A stretch of DNA of 12,331 bases from Spirochaetaceae bacterium (GCA_031265635.1 JAISCK010000147.1:1-12331); one strand, 5' to 3'; positions 1 through 6,227 are shown, counted from the first letter of the stretch. Numbers and translations are program-made. The notes: a model not told the origin generated them from the letters alone.

Positions 1-878
1 TCGGGCAAGGCCCAGGGAAGGCCGGCTTCGCGGAACAGAACATGGGTACAGCCCTTGAGAGCGCCCCGTATGCCGAAAAGGGGGAACAATTCCCGGCGGG
101 GAAGGCCCTCCCCTATGCCGAGAACAAGAGCGGCGCGCAGGGCGCCCAGCGCGTCGCGGAGGCTTGGCAGGGGCGGCGGTTCAACAAGAAAAAGAATATC
201 GGCCCCGGCTTTAAGGGTTTTGAGATTGGCCGGAACTTCGTCATAAAAACAGATGCCCGTTCCCCTGAACCGGGCGGTGAAAAGCGACAGCCCCCCGTCA
301 AGGCGGTTAAGGGGTATGGACGGCGGAAAGACGCCTGAGCCGTAATGTTCCCTGGGCATGAGGACGAGGATTTTGCTTTTTTCGGCGCAGAGCGAAAGGT
401 ATCTGAGGTAGGAGAGGAGGAGGGGGGCCGCGGTGTCCCAGTCAATAACCATGCCGCCCGGAAGACCCCAGCGCCGCAGGAATTCAAAATGAAAGGTGAA
501 TATATCGGATAACGGCGCGTTAGGTGGAAGGACGCTCTGGTCGAGGCAGAGTCCCTGCCAGAAGCCCCTGGTTCTTTCCGGGGCCGCACCCAGAATATCG
601 GAACTTTTAAGGGCGATGCCGCCTATGATCTTGCCGTCGATATAGCGGCCCAGAACGCCTATGCCCAGGGCCTCGAGGTCTTCGATGCCAACGCTCTCGC
701 CGCCAAGGGCGGCAAGGCCGCCGGAAAGCGAAAGGGACACTTCCCTGGCGGGATAAAACTTTTCGTTATATGCCAGAACCGGCACGGCCCTGGGACTGCC
801 AACGCCCCGCGCATAACGGGGGACGCAGCGGAGAACAAACGAAATATCCTTCCCTGAAACAGTCTCCCCGGCCCTCAT
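1..878 (-). CDS. Unrecognised protein, 3' end beyond left edge (partial)
   Basis: A continuous open frame runs leftward from an ATG at 878-876 to the window edge, giving 292 complete codons with no stop. The TAG of the DUF192 gene lies at 884-882, in the same frame with one codon between, so translation is probably coupled. I do not recognise the family. There is no signal peptide or obvious membrane segment. The protein looks globular, with alternating hydrophobic strands such as SKILVLMPREHYG (about residues 167-179) and ADILFLVEPPPLPS (about 225-238). These loosely recall the strand/acidic-loop pattern of P-loop helicase-like proteins, but no Walker A motif is visible in the part present, so I assign no function. 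The long frame, codon use like that of its neighbours and the tight spacing make it a real gene at the end of the leftward operon. Confidence 0.75.
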   Translation of the reverse strand, partial: MRAGETVSGKDISFVLRCVPRYARGVGSPRAVPVLAYNEKFYPAREVSLSLSGGLAALGGESVGIEDLEALGIGVLGRYIDGKIIGGIALKSSDILGAAPERTRGFWQGLCLDQSVLPPNAPLSDIFTFHFEFLRRWGLPGGMVIDWDTAAPLLLSYLRYLSLCAEKSKILVLMPREHYGSGVFPPSIPLNRLDGGLSLFTARFRGTGICFYDEVPANLKTLKAGADILFLVEPPPLPSLRDALGALRAALVLGIGEGLPRRELFPLFGIRGALKGCTHVLFREAGLPWALP

Positions 879-881
879 TAC

Positions 882-1370
882 CTACAGTACGCCAAGGTCA
901 AGCCTGTCCCCCACCATTATCCCCGCCCTGGCGAACCAGCCGTGGGGGACTTCGAGGGCATAGCGCGCCTGTTCCCGCGAAGACACGCTCCGGGTGCTTT
1001 GCGCCTGCATGTGGGTGATTTCCGTGATGCGGCCGCTTTGGGAGATAAAGGCTATGGAAAGGGGAATGAGGGTGTTCTTCATCCAGAAGCTCATGATCTG
1101 GTCCTGTTCAAAAACAAAGAGCATGCCCCTGCCGTCGGCAAGTTCCCCGCGGAACATAAGGCCCTGCTGCCGCTGGGCGTCGCTTAACGCAAGCTCGACG
1201 GTAATGGCAACGGCGGCGCCGTCATGGCGCGTAATGACCAGGTCCCGGCTTTCAAAACGGACCTGGGCCGCCGCGTTTCCGGCGAAACAGGCAGGAAAGA
1301 GTAACAGCGCCAGAAGCAAAGCCGGGAAAGGGAGCCGCGTTTTTTTTTCGGAACAATTTTCAGAATGAAT
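882..1370 (-). CDS. Exported DUF192 domain protein (start uncertain)
   Basis: The mature part matches DUF192: a GLMFRGEL segment, GMLFVFEQ, the signature FWMKNTLIPLSIAFI, then a G-x-I-T-E-I strand and a closing YALEVPHGWFARAGIMVGD. DUF192 is a small all-beta domain of unknown biochemical role, often exported. The N-terminus has a basic stretch (KKTR) and a hydrophobic core, ALLLALLLFPACFAG, ending in NAAA-Q. This could be a signal peptidase I site, or a relaxed spirochaetal lipobox at FPAC. The start is unclear. No ATG, GTG or TTG lies in frame just before the signal peptide; in-frame ATGs exist only inside the upstream gene (1424 and further upstream), with a GTG at 1409. I chose the ATT at 1370 because an AGGA (1382-1379) sits 8 bases upstream; it overlaps the previous gene by 11 bases. 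A TTG at 1356 would serve only with a one-base slip in the A9 run at 1348-1340. Confidence 0.85.
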   Translation of the reverse strand: MHSENCSEKKTRLPFPALLLALLLFPACFAGNAAAQVRFESRDLVITRHDGAAVAITVELALSDAQRQQGLMFRGELADGRGMLFVFEQDQIMSFWMKNTLIPLSIAFISQSGRITEITHMQAQSTRSVSSREQARYALEVPHGWFARAGIMVGDRLDLGVL

Positions 1371-2010
1371 CGAGGAATTCCTGGCGGAGATACACTTCCG
1401 AGGACGCACGGACCTCGGATTCATTGACCAGTTCATTGAACACCCCCAAGTCAATATATTTTACCGTCAGGGGACGTTCAATGGATACCCTTGTCCACTC
1501 CGAAGTCCACACGGCCTGCCTGGGGTCAAGGGTTTCTGGCTCGCCGTATTTCCGCACAAACGACGTGAACACCGAATAATGGTCAAGCATCCCCGGGTCC
1601 AGGGTAAAGGCCATGATAAACACCGCCCCGTCCTTGAGCTGAAAAGAGGCCCGCCGTATAAAGGAAAAGCCGGTGGTGTCAATGAGGGTCTCATTGCGGG
1701 CGGGAAGCAGCGACACATCCCGGTCGCCCCGGAAGTAAAAATAGTTGTCCTGCGCAAGGGCCTCTTTAAGCTCGTCAAGGCCCATGCCCAGGGAAATACG
1801 CCTGAAACTCCTGGGAAGCCCGCCTTCGTCGAGTTCCGCGCCTTCGTCTTCGTCCGGGAGGGTTTCAGGCAGGGAAGTTTCGGCGGCCTGGGCTTCCGGG
1901 CCGGGCCGGGCCGGGCCTTCGGCAGCCCCCGCGGCGCCTTCCTGGGCCGAGACAAAAAACGCGGAAACAAGCGCGAAAACAACCGCAACAAGCGAAAGGG
2001 ACCTGTTCAT
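1360..2010 (-). CDS. Secreted hypothetical protein, spirochaete-type
   Basis: This 216-residue protein has a clear signal peptide (MNRSLSLVAVVFALVSAFFVSA, likely cut before Gln23). A low-complexity Ala/Glu/Pro linker follows (about residues 24-62), then a folded domain (about 66-216). The folded part opens with a SLGMGLDELKEAL helix (about 73-85), continues with FQLKDGAVFIMAFTLDP strands (about 123-139), and includes a VRKYGEPETLDP turn (about 152-163). The G-M-x-x-x-E-L-K start and K-Y-G-x-P turn resemble small periplasmic alpha/beta proteins of the BamE/SmpA-like kind, but this is by eye only and I do not name a family. It lies 46 bases after the cNMP-binding regulator and overlaps the DUF192 gene, so it is in the middle of the leftward operon. 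It probably acts in the periplasm or at the cell envelope. Confidence 0.85.
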   Translation of the reverse strand: MNRSLSLVAVVFALVSAFFVSAQEGAAGAAEGPARPGPEAQAAETSLPETLPDEDEGAELDEGGLPRSFRRISLGMGLDELKEALAQDNYFYFRGDRDVSLLPARNETLIDTTGFSFIRRASFQLKDGAVFIMAFTLDPGMLDHYSVFTSFVRKYGEPETLDPRQAVWTSEWTRVSIERPLTVKYIDLGVFNELVNESEVRASSEVYLRQEFLDSF

Positions 2011-2056
2011 GCTTTCAATATCGGCGGAAAAGGGCGCGAAAAAAAGCCGCCCGGCC

Positions 2057-3295
2057 TTACTTTATCACCGGCATGCTGGAGCTGTGCCGGGACTTTTCAA
2101 TCTTTTGCATCTTTCTGAAATATTCGGTCTGCTTGACCACTTCGGAAATATCGGAGATATTGATTTTTTCCTGAATCACCCTGATTTTCTGGTTTTCCAG
2201 CAGCCTGCGAAGTACCAGCGCGCCGTCGCTCTGGGTCAGCCCGACCATATTGAGCAGTTCCTTGGGCCCAAAATCAAAAGTATAGCCCGCGGCCCCGGAA
2301 AAGGGCACCCGGTCTTTTTCGAGCCGTATCAAAAGGGCGTCGTACATGCGGCCAAGGGGATCGGTGATGAGGGTATTGGCAAGCTGCTTGTAGATGAACC
2401 AGATGCGCTCGGACAAAAGGGTGGTAAGGCGGGCAATGATCTGGGGCTGGGTAGAAATCATGCGGGCAAAGTTTACCCGGTTTACCGCCAGCATGACACA
2501 ATCCTCGTAGGCCACCGCGCTCGCCGCCCTGGGTTTGGACTCAAGGAGGGACATTTCGCCGAAAATATCCCCGGTCTTGAGTACGGCAAGAAGCACTTCG
2601 TTGTTATCCACTATTTTGGTTATTTTTACCGAACCTTTCTGGATTATATAAAGCTCGTCCCCAGGCTCGCCTTCGGCAAAAATCATGGCGTTTGCCGGAT
2701 AGCCCCGGTTGAATTCATCGGGTTTATAGTCAAAATTCGTTATCCTGGCATAGGGGCCTATCTTTGCCATGCGCTCCCGGGCAAGCTGCATATTCTCCCC
2801 GCCGGGGCAGTACTTTACATATTGATGGTACGCGTAATACGCTTGGTTGTACTGGCTCTGCCTGGCATAGTATTCACCTACCTTGAAAAGATGGGTCGCG
2901 TCGCTTTCGCCGGTGTTCTTCAGCGTCAGCCGCGTAAGGGCGTCGTCCAGATACCGCATGCGCTTTGAAAACTGGAGTATGATCTTCATCGCCACAGGCG
3001 TGTTGTTCTGGATAAGCTGGCCGTACTGGTCCTTGGCGACTGAAATCAGGGTAACGTCGGTCAGCGCCCGCGCGGTCTCGATATGGCTGTGCGCCGACAT
3101 GGTAGCCACAACGCCGAAGAAATCCCCCGGCCCCAGTATATTGCCCCGTTCTTCTTCAACAACCTCAACGTCCTTGGAAACCCGTACCTTCCCCTGGCGT
3201 ATGATGAAAAAACGGTCGGCGTTCTGTTTTCCCTCTACGATGATATATGAGTCTTTCTTAAAATTAACAAACGCAAGCTGAAGCTGACCGGCCAT
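2057..3295 (-). CDS. Two-domain cyclic-nucleotide-binding (Crp/Fnr-like) regulator
   Basis: The 412 residues contain two cNMP-binding beta-barrels. The first (about 8-118) has the fold pattern (FFIIRQGKVRVS, GPGDFFGVV), but its phosphate-binding cassette reads FFGVVATMSAHSHIETARA, without the usual Glu and Arg. The second (about 194-305) has a canonical cassette, GDIFGEMSLLESKPRAASA, with Glu247 and Arg256, and should bind a cyclic nucleotide. Between them, residues 137-180 (EYYARQSQYNQAYYAYHQYV) look like a tetratricopeptide-type helical hairpin. The C-terminus (about 340-390) contains FGPKELLNMVGLTQSDGALVLRRLLENQKI, a Crp-like winged-helix segment followed by a basic tail. It is therefore probably a cytoplasmic transcription regulator with one degenerate and one working ligand site. 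The ATG at 3295 has a GGGG-type ribosome site 5 bases upstream and follows the promoter at 3321-3350. It is the first gene of the leftward operon. Confidence 0.92.
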   Translation of the reverse strand: MAGQLQLAFVNFKKDSYIIVEGKQNADRFFIIRQGKVRVSKDVEVVEEERGNILGPGDFFGVVATMSAHSHIETARALTDVTLISVAKDQYGQLIQNNTPVAMKIILQFSKRMRYLDDALTRLTLKNTGESDATHLFKVGEYYARQSQYNQAYYAYHQYVKYCPGGENMQLARERMAKIGPYARITNFDYKPDEFNRGYPANAMIFAEGEPGDELYIIQKGSVKITKIVDNNEVLLAVLKTGDIFGEMSLLESKPRAASAVAYEDCVMLAVNRVNFARMISTQPQIIARLTTLLSERIWFIYKQLANTLITDPLGRMYDALLIRLEKDRVPFSGAAGYTFDFGPKELLNMVGLTQSDGALVLRRLLENQKIRVIQEKINISDISEVVKQTEYFRKMQKIEKSRHSSSMPVIK

Positions 3296-3320
3296 TCACA
3301 CCCCACAAGAACTCTTACAA

Positions 3321-3350
3321 AGTATAGGAAGCCTTTCAGCTTCTTGTCAA
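3321..3350 (-). promoter_or_regulatory. Sigma-70-like promoter for the cNMP-regulator operon
   Basis: On the minus strand, a perfect -35 box TTGACA (3350-3345) is followed by an 18-base spacer and the -10 box TATACT (3326-3321, 5 of 6 consensus). Transcription would begin near 3314, leaving a leader of about 18 bases before the ATG at 3295. This is one of the strongest promoter matches in the window. It implies that the leftward genes have their own start and need not depend on read-through from murB. Confidence 0.8.
3326..3345. repeat. Inverted repeat filling the promoter spacer (possible operator)
   Basis: GAAGC (3328-3332) and GCTTC (3339-3343) form a perfect 5-base inverted repeat around the 6-base centre CTTTCA. 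A G/T then an A-T pair extend it to 7 bases per arm (3326-3345). The element occupies the whole spacer and touches the last base of the -10 box and the first base of the -35 box. It has no T-run and lies upstream of the predicted start, so a terminator is unlikely. An operator bound by a dimeric regulator is the simplest reading, and the encoded Crp-like protein is one candidate; that link is inference. Confidence 0.4.
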
Positions 3351-3399
3351 CGGCCCTTATGGCCATTCACGTTGAAATCGCCCCGGCAGTACCCGCCGC

Positions 3400-4371
3400 C
3401 TAAAAGCCCACAAAGAGGATTTCGCACTCCAGGCGGATGCCCAGGGCGGCGAAGACTTTTTCCCGCACGTCGCCGGTGAGGGCCCTGATGTCGGCGGCGG
3501 TGGCGCGGCCGGTATTGATGAGGAGGTTGCCGTGCCAGGGGGCTATGGAGGCCCCGCCCCGGCGGAGGCCCCGCAGCCCCAGTTCGTCGATGATTTGGCC
3601 TGTAGGCTTGCCAAAGGCCCGGTTGTTCTTGAAAGCCGAACCGGCCGAGGGGAAGCGGTAGTGGCCCTTGGCCTCCCGGTCCTTCCGGTGGGCCTCCATG
3701 ACTGCCCTGAGTTCGGCCTCGGGACGGCTTTCGAGACGGAACAGGGCCGAAAGGATAAGAACGTCCCGGTCCTGGAAGGGGCTTTTTTTATAGCCGAAAT
3801 CAGCGGCCCTGAAAGGCACGCGCCGTACCGCACCGTCCCCGTCGAGGATTTCCGTTTCTTCAAGAACGGCGGAGACGGACTTTTCATAGCAGCGGGCGTT
3901 CATCCACACGGAACCGCCTATGGAACCGGGCATACCGGCAAGGAATTCAAGGCCGCCCAGATCCAGCGAAGCGGCCAGGCAGGCCGCCTGGTCAGCCGGG
4001 GTTCCTGAACGGAAGGCCGCAAACACCCGCCCCGTTTCTTCCCGCTCCGCTGGTCCCGGCCCAAGTACCTCCGGTCCCGGCAGCATCCCGGCCCACCTTC
4101 CCATATCCAGGACTATGCCTTCTATGCCCCTGTCCGCCGCCACAATATTGGCCCCGCCGCCCAGGATAAAAACAGGGATGCCCAGGGCCTTTGCCCGGCC
4201 AAGCAGCGCCGGAGTAAAAGAAAGAAAACAGGCCGCGTCAGGCTGTATCCAGAGTTCCGCGGGCCCTCCCACCTTAAAGGTAGTATGCGCCGCCATGGCT
4301 TCGTCAAAGCGGCAGTCCCCGCTAAACGCAAGGCCCTCCAGCGCTTCGCGCAGGGCCGCTTTCCCGGTCAT
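3400..4371 (-). CDS. murB: UDP-N-acetylenolpyruvoylglucosamine reductase (MurB)
   Basis: MurB is a cytoplasmic FAD enzyme that uses NADPH to reduce UDP-GlcNAc-enolpyruvate to UDP-MurNAc, the second committed step of peptidoglycan synthesis. Family motifs are present in order: HTTFKVGGPAEL (29-40), FILGGGANIV (68-77, FAD pyrophosphate region), LAGMPGSIGGSVWMNA (144-159), DFGYKKSPF (191-199), FPSAGSAFKN with the catalytic Ser245, GLRRGGASIAPWHGNLLIN (268-286), and RLECEILF with the terminal catalytic Glu317. At 323 residues it has normal length. The open frame extends to an ATG at 4464, but that would overlap the divergent gene at 4452. I chose the ATG at 4371 (MTGKAALREAL), which starts at the usual distance from the TTFKVGG motif; an ATG at 4389 is the alternative. 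No good ribosome site is visible at either. A weak TTGCCC-17-TATCCT promoter on the minus strand lies directly upstream. Confidence 0.95.
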   Translation of the reverse strand: MTGKAALREALEGLAFSGDCRFDEAMAAHTTFKVGGPAELWIQPDAACFLSFTPALLGRAKALGIPVFILGGGANIVAADRGIEGIVLDMGRWAGMLPGPEVLGPGPAEREETGRVFAAFRSGTPADQAACLAASLDLGGLEFLAGMPGSIGGSVWMNARCYEKSVSAVLEETEILDGDGAVRRVPFRAADFGYKKSPFQDRDVLILSALFRLESRPEAELRAVMEAHRKDREAKGHYRFPSAGSAFKNNRAFGKPTGQIIDELGLRGLRRGGASIAPWHGNLLINTGRATAADIRALTGDVREKVFAALGIRLECEILFVGF

Positions 4372-4413
4372 AGGGTAAGGATACCCCATAGCCGGGGCTT
4401 GGGCAACGCCGTC

Positions 4414-4442
4414 TGTACAAAGGGCAGAAGCGCCTCTATCAT
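4414..4442 (+). promoter_or_regulatory. Candidate promoter for the C39-like gene
   Basis: TGTACA (4414-4419, 4 of 6 to the -35 consensus), a 17-base spacer and TATCAT (4437-4442, 5 of 6 to the -10 consensus) point rightward. The expected start, near 4449-4450, is only about two bases before the ATG at 4452, and no Shine-Dalgarno sequence precedes that ATG. The transcript could therefore be leaderless. The match is moderate and unsupported by anything other than position. Confidence 0.4.
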
Positions 4443-4451
4443 GGTTCCATA

Positions 4452-5138
4452 ATGAACAAAACAAAAAAGAGCCGCCTGTGCGCGGCGGTCCTGGCGGTTT
4501 TTCTGTGCCTTACCATAGCCCGCTGCGTTCCGGGCAGGAAAGCGCCGGCCTTTATAACCCAGCCCGGAGGCGGCAACAGGCAGTGCGGCGCTTTTTCAAC
4601 AGCCTACTACCAGTGGCTCAAAGCCGGAAAGACTCTGAGTACCGGCATACAGGAAGACAAGGCCGCGGTGGACGCCATATACAGCGAGATTCAGTTTGGC
4701 AGCGGCTTTGCCGGCGCCCTTGAACCCTACAATATTCCCCCTGATTACAGCGATCCCCTTAAAATCATGAAATATCTCGGATCAGGGGCAACAGGCAGCG
4801 CGGCCGCGGGCATCATGTACCGCAGACCCGGCGACCCCCTGTTTGATTCGCTCTACACCCTCCTGGGCAGGATGGAGGCCGCTGATTTTGAAGAGGCGCG
4901 CAAAGAGGACAGCGCCCTTCCGCGCCTGGACGCGGCACACTCCTTTGCCATTGTAATCTGCCGGTCAAAAAGCCGCGGCCTCCATTATATGCTTTTCCAG
5001 CGCCTGGAATCAGGAACCCTGGTGTATTATGACCCCTACAAAGGCGCCCCCCGCGCCGCGAGCTACGCCATGATGACCGGCGAAAAAGCCATAGACCCCG
5101 TCTGGGTTTCTTCCGGCTGCGGTATACTGCTGCCGTAA
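4452..5138 (+). CDS. Exported C39-like (papain-fold) putative peptidase
   Basis: The 228-residue product begins with a basic, hydrophobic leader (KKSRLCAAVLAVFLCLTIA), so it should be exported; Cys25 follows an Arg and is a poor lipobox. After the leader comes NRQCGAFSTAYYQWL, which matches the catalytic block of C39-like peptidases (Gln44 for the oxyanion hole, Cys45 as nucleophile). Near the C-terminus, GLHYMLFQRL supplies His178 and LVYYDPYKG supplies Asp194, at the usual spacing of His, strand, Asp-Pro. The Cys/His/Asp set and the size suggest a periplasmic cysteine peptidase or amidase, but the substrate cannot be told from sequence. The gene is divergent from murB and convergent with the Rpn gene (26 bases between), so it is probably transcribed alone. 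No clear terminator lies in the short gap. Confidence 0.8.
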   Translation: MNKTKKSRLCAAVLAVFLCLTIARCVPGRKAPAFITQPGGGNRQCGAFSTAYYQWLKAGKTLSTGIQEDKAAVDAIYSEIQFGSGFAGALEPYNIPPDYSDPLKIMKYLGSGATGSAAAGIMYRRPGDPLFDSLYTLLGRMEAADFEEARKEDSALPRLDAAHSFAIVICRSKSRGLHYMLFQRLESGTLVYYDPYKGAPRAASYAMMTGEKAIDPVWVSSGCGILLP

Positions 5139-5164
5139 ATGCAGGAGGGGGCCGCGATTCCGCG

Positions 5165-6076
5165 TTATTGCCCGGCAATCTTATTGACAGTCTCCAAATC
5201 CAGCCCGGTAATCTCGCTGACATCATCCGGGGTCATCCCCTTCATAAGGGCCTTCCGGGCAGTCTCCTCACGGCCTTTTTCTAAGCCTTTTTCTAAGCCT
5301 TCCTCGCGGCCCTTTTCCAGACCTGTTTCAAGTCCTTCCTCACGGCCTTCCTCATATCGGACGGCCAGCGCGTCATCCCAGTTCCATTCGGTTAATAACA
5401 TGTTCATTACCTCCGAACTATGTCGCTCCAAAAACTCTTTCAGTATGTCATGTTCGCGGCAGTATCTTATCGCCGCCTTCATCGCTTCCTCTTTGTTGCC
5501 AAGTTCCTTCTCGTACTCCCGCACCCTTGCCACAAACGCGCTGTACCCGTTCAATACCGCGCAGCGCCTCACTATCTCCCCGTTCCTTCCTTCGTTAATG
5601 TTAATCACCCGGACAGCCAGGTCAAGGGCGGGGCTCTCTTTTCCGGGCAGCCCCAGGGAAGCCGGGTCAAGAAAAGCGTCGGACAGGCGCAGCACCTGCT
5701 CGTCGGGGTAGGGGGCGGTGCCGTTATACAGCACGAAAAACTCAGGCCGGGGTATCGTAAGCGCCCTGCTTGCGTACAGATTCTTATCCCCCAGTATCTT
5801 TTCATACACACGGGCTATGTACATGAGGAGCCGGATTGCCATATTGGGATTAATGGTACTCTGGTGTTCGATGAGGAGGACCAGTATGTCCCCTACCGTG
5901 AAGGACAGATCATTAACCCGGTCCAGGAACAGCACGTCCTGCAGGGTGTTGATGGTGACGGGGACATCGGGGGGCAGGGTAACGCCCTCCAGGGCCTCGT
6001 ACAACTCCCGCAAGGAAGCGGGGTCGCTAAAGAGAAAAGAGAATACACTGTCTTTGTACTTGGTATTGGCGCCCAT
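5165..6076 (-). CDS. Rpn-family PD-(D/E)XK recombination-promoting nuclease / putative transposase
   Basis: The 303-residue protein is typical of the Rpn/PD-(D/E)XK transposase-like family. It starts with YKDSVFSFLFSDP (7-19), followed by the nuclease core with Asp56 and the signature LVLLIEHQSTINPNMAIRLLMY (66-86), in which Glu70 and Gln72 are the E-x-Q pair. The segment FFVLYNGT (113-120) and an acidic/basic helical region follow. The tail (about 242-271) is a charged G-x-E type repeat. A short helical end closes with MTPDDVSEITGLDLETVNKI (281-300). Members such as E. coli RpnA are Mg/Ca-dependent DNA endonucleases that promote recA-independent recombination, and many spirochaetes carry multiple copies. 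It has its own promoter at 6086-6114. No terminal inverted repeats or target duplications were found, so it looks like a solitary accessory gene, not a complete transposon. Confidence 0.92.
   Translation of the reverse strand: MGANTKYKDSVFSFLFSDPASLRELYEALEGVTLPPDVPVTINTLQDVLFLDRVNDLSFTVGDILVLLIEHQSTINPNMAIRLLMYIARVYEKILGDKNLYASRALTIPRPEFFVLYNGTAPYPDEQVLRLSDAFLDPASLGLPGKESPALDLAVRVININEGRNGEIVRRCAVLNGYSAFVARVREYEKELGNKEEAMKAAIRYCREHDILKEFLERHSSEVMNMLLTEWNWDDALAVRYEEGREEGLETGLEKGREEGLEKGLEKGREETARKALMKGMTPDDVSEITGLDLETVNKIAGQ
5264..5356 (-). repeat. Tandem G-x-E coding repeat in the Rpn tail
   Basis: The stretch encodes repeated three- and four-residue blocks of the type EEGREEGLETGLEKG. At DNA level, the 12-base unit GCCTTTTTCTAA (plus-strand reading) occurs twice in perfect tandem at 5273-5284 and 5285-5296, with diverged copies continuing to about 5350. 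All units are multiples of three, so copy-number change would lengthen or shorten the charged helix without breaking the frame. Confidence 0.8.
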
Positions 6077-6085
6077 GCTGTTTCC

Positions 6086-6114
6086 ACTATACGGCGCTTT
6101 GCCGCCTTTTTCAA
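6086..6114 (-). promoter_or_regulatory. Sigma-70-like promoter for the Rpn gene
   Basis: On the minus strand, TTGAAA (6114-6109, 5 of 6) is followed by a 17-base spacer and TATAGT (6091-6086, 5 of 6). The expected start is close to 6079, only a few bases before the ATG at 6076. A purine-rich GGAAA (6085-6081) stands at the usual ribosome-site distance but may lie at or before the transcription start. The spacer contains a small GGCG/CGCC inverted repeat. Confidence 0.65.
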
Positions 6115-6145
6115 TATATCCCGCATCACCGCTTTGCAGAACGAA

Positions 6146-6197
6146 AAGCCCCCATACGCCGCCATCCGGGAGGCAGCGTCAACACCGGTGGGGGCTT
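6146..6197. terminator. Nested inverted repeat, possible two-way terminator
   Basis: The outer arms AAGCCCCCA (6146-6154) and TGGGGGCTT (6189-6197) are a perfect 9-base inverted repeat. Inside, ACGCCGCC (6156-6163) pairs with GGCAGCGT (6172-6179) with one mismatch around an 8-base loop. On the plus strand a T6 run follows at 6203-6208; on the minus strand a TTTTCGTT stretch follows. It lies between the divergent Rpn and cysS genes, so it could insulate them from each other or act as a cis-regulatory structure. No T-box or other riboswitch consensus is recognisable. Confidence 0.5.
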
Positions 6198-6198
6198 A

Positions 6199-6227
6199 TT
6201 GATTTTTTCGGGGATTTACCGTAGTGT
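6199..6227 (+). promoter_or_regulatory. Weak candidate promoter for cysS
   Basis: TTGATT (6199-6204), a 17-base spacer and TAGTGT (6222-6227) point rightward and lie directly downstream of the nested hairpin. The -10 match is only 3 of 6, so this is a weak call based on spacing and position. It would give a leader of about 12-15 bases containing the AAGGCGG ribosome site before the ATG at 6247. Confidence 0.25.

Noticed and set aside
113..589. 158-codon minus-strand open frame starting at 589
   Set aside because: It overlaps, in another frame, the longer frame that begins at 878 and is coupled to the DUF192 gene. Its composition is Ser/Pro/Arg-rich, as expected of a shifted frame.
1745..2968. 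407-codon plus-strand open frame
   Set aside because: It lies antisense to the cNMP-binding regulator and the secreted hypothetical gene, which have clear domains and a signal peptide. Its product has no coherent fold, and such long antisense frames are common at this GC content.
3352..3402. Terminator after murB
   Set aside because: The GGCC/GGCC and CGGC/GCCG pairs are only four bases and no T-run follows on the minus strand.
4372..4464. N-terminal extension of MurB to an ATG at 4464
   Set aside because: The extra 31 residues do not look like MurB and would overlap the divergent gene start at 4452.
5139..5164. Bidirectional terminator between the convergent genes
   Set aside because: Only a 4-base CGCG/CGCG repeat is present with no T-run on either side.
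5139..6197. Complete transposon around the Rpn gene
   Set aside because: No matching inverted repeats at both ends and no target-site duplication were found; the inverted repeat at 6146-6197 is present on one side only.
5420..6202. 260-codon plus-strand open frame
   Set aside because: It is antisense to the Rpn gene, which has the family signature and its own promoter.
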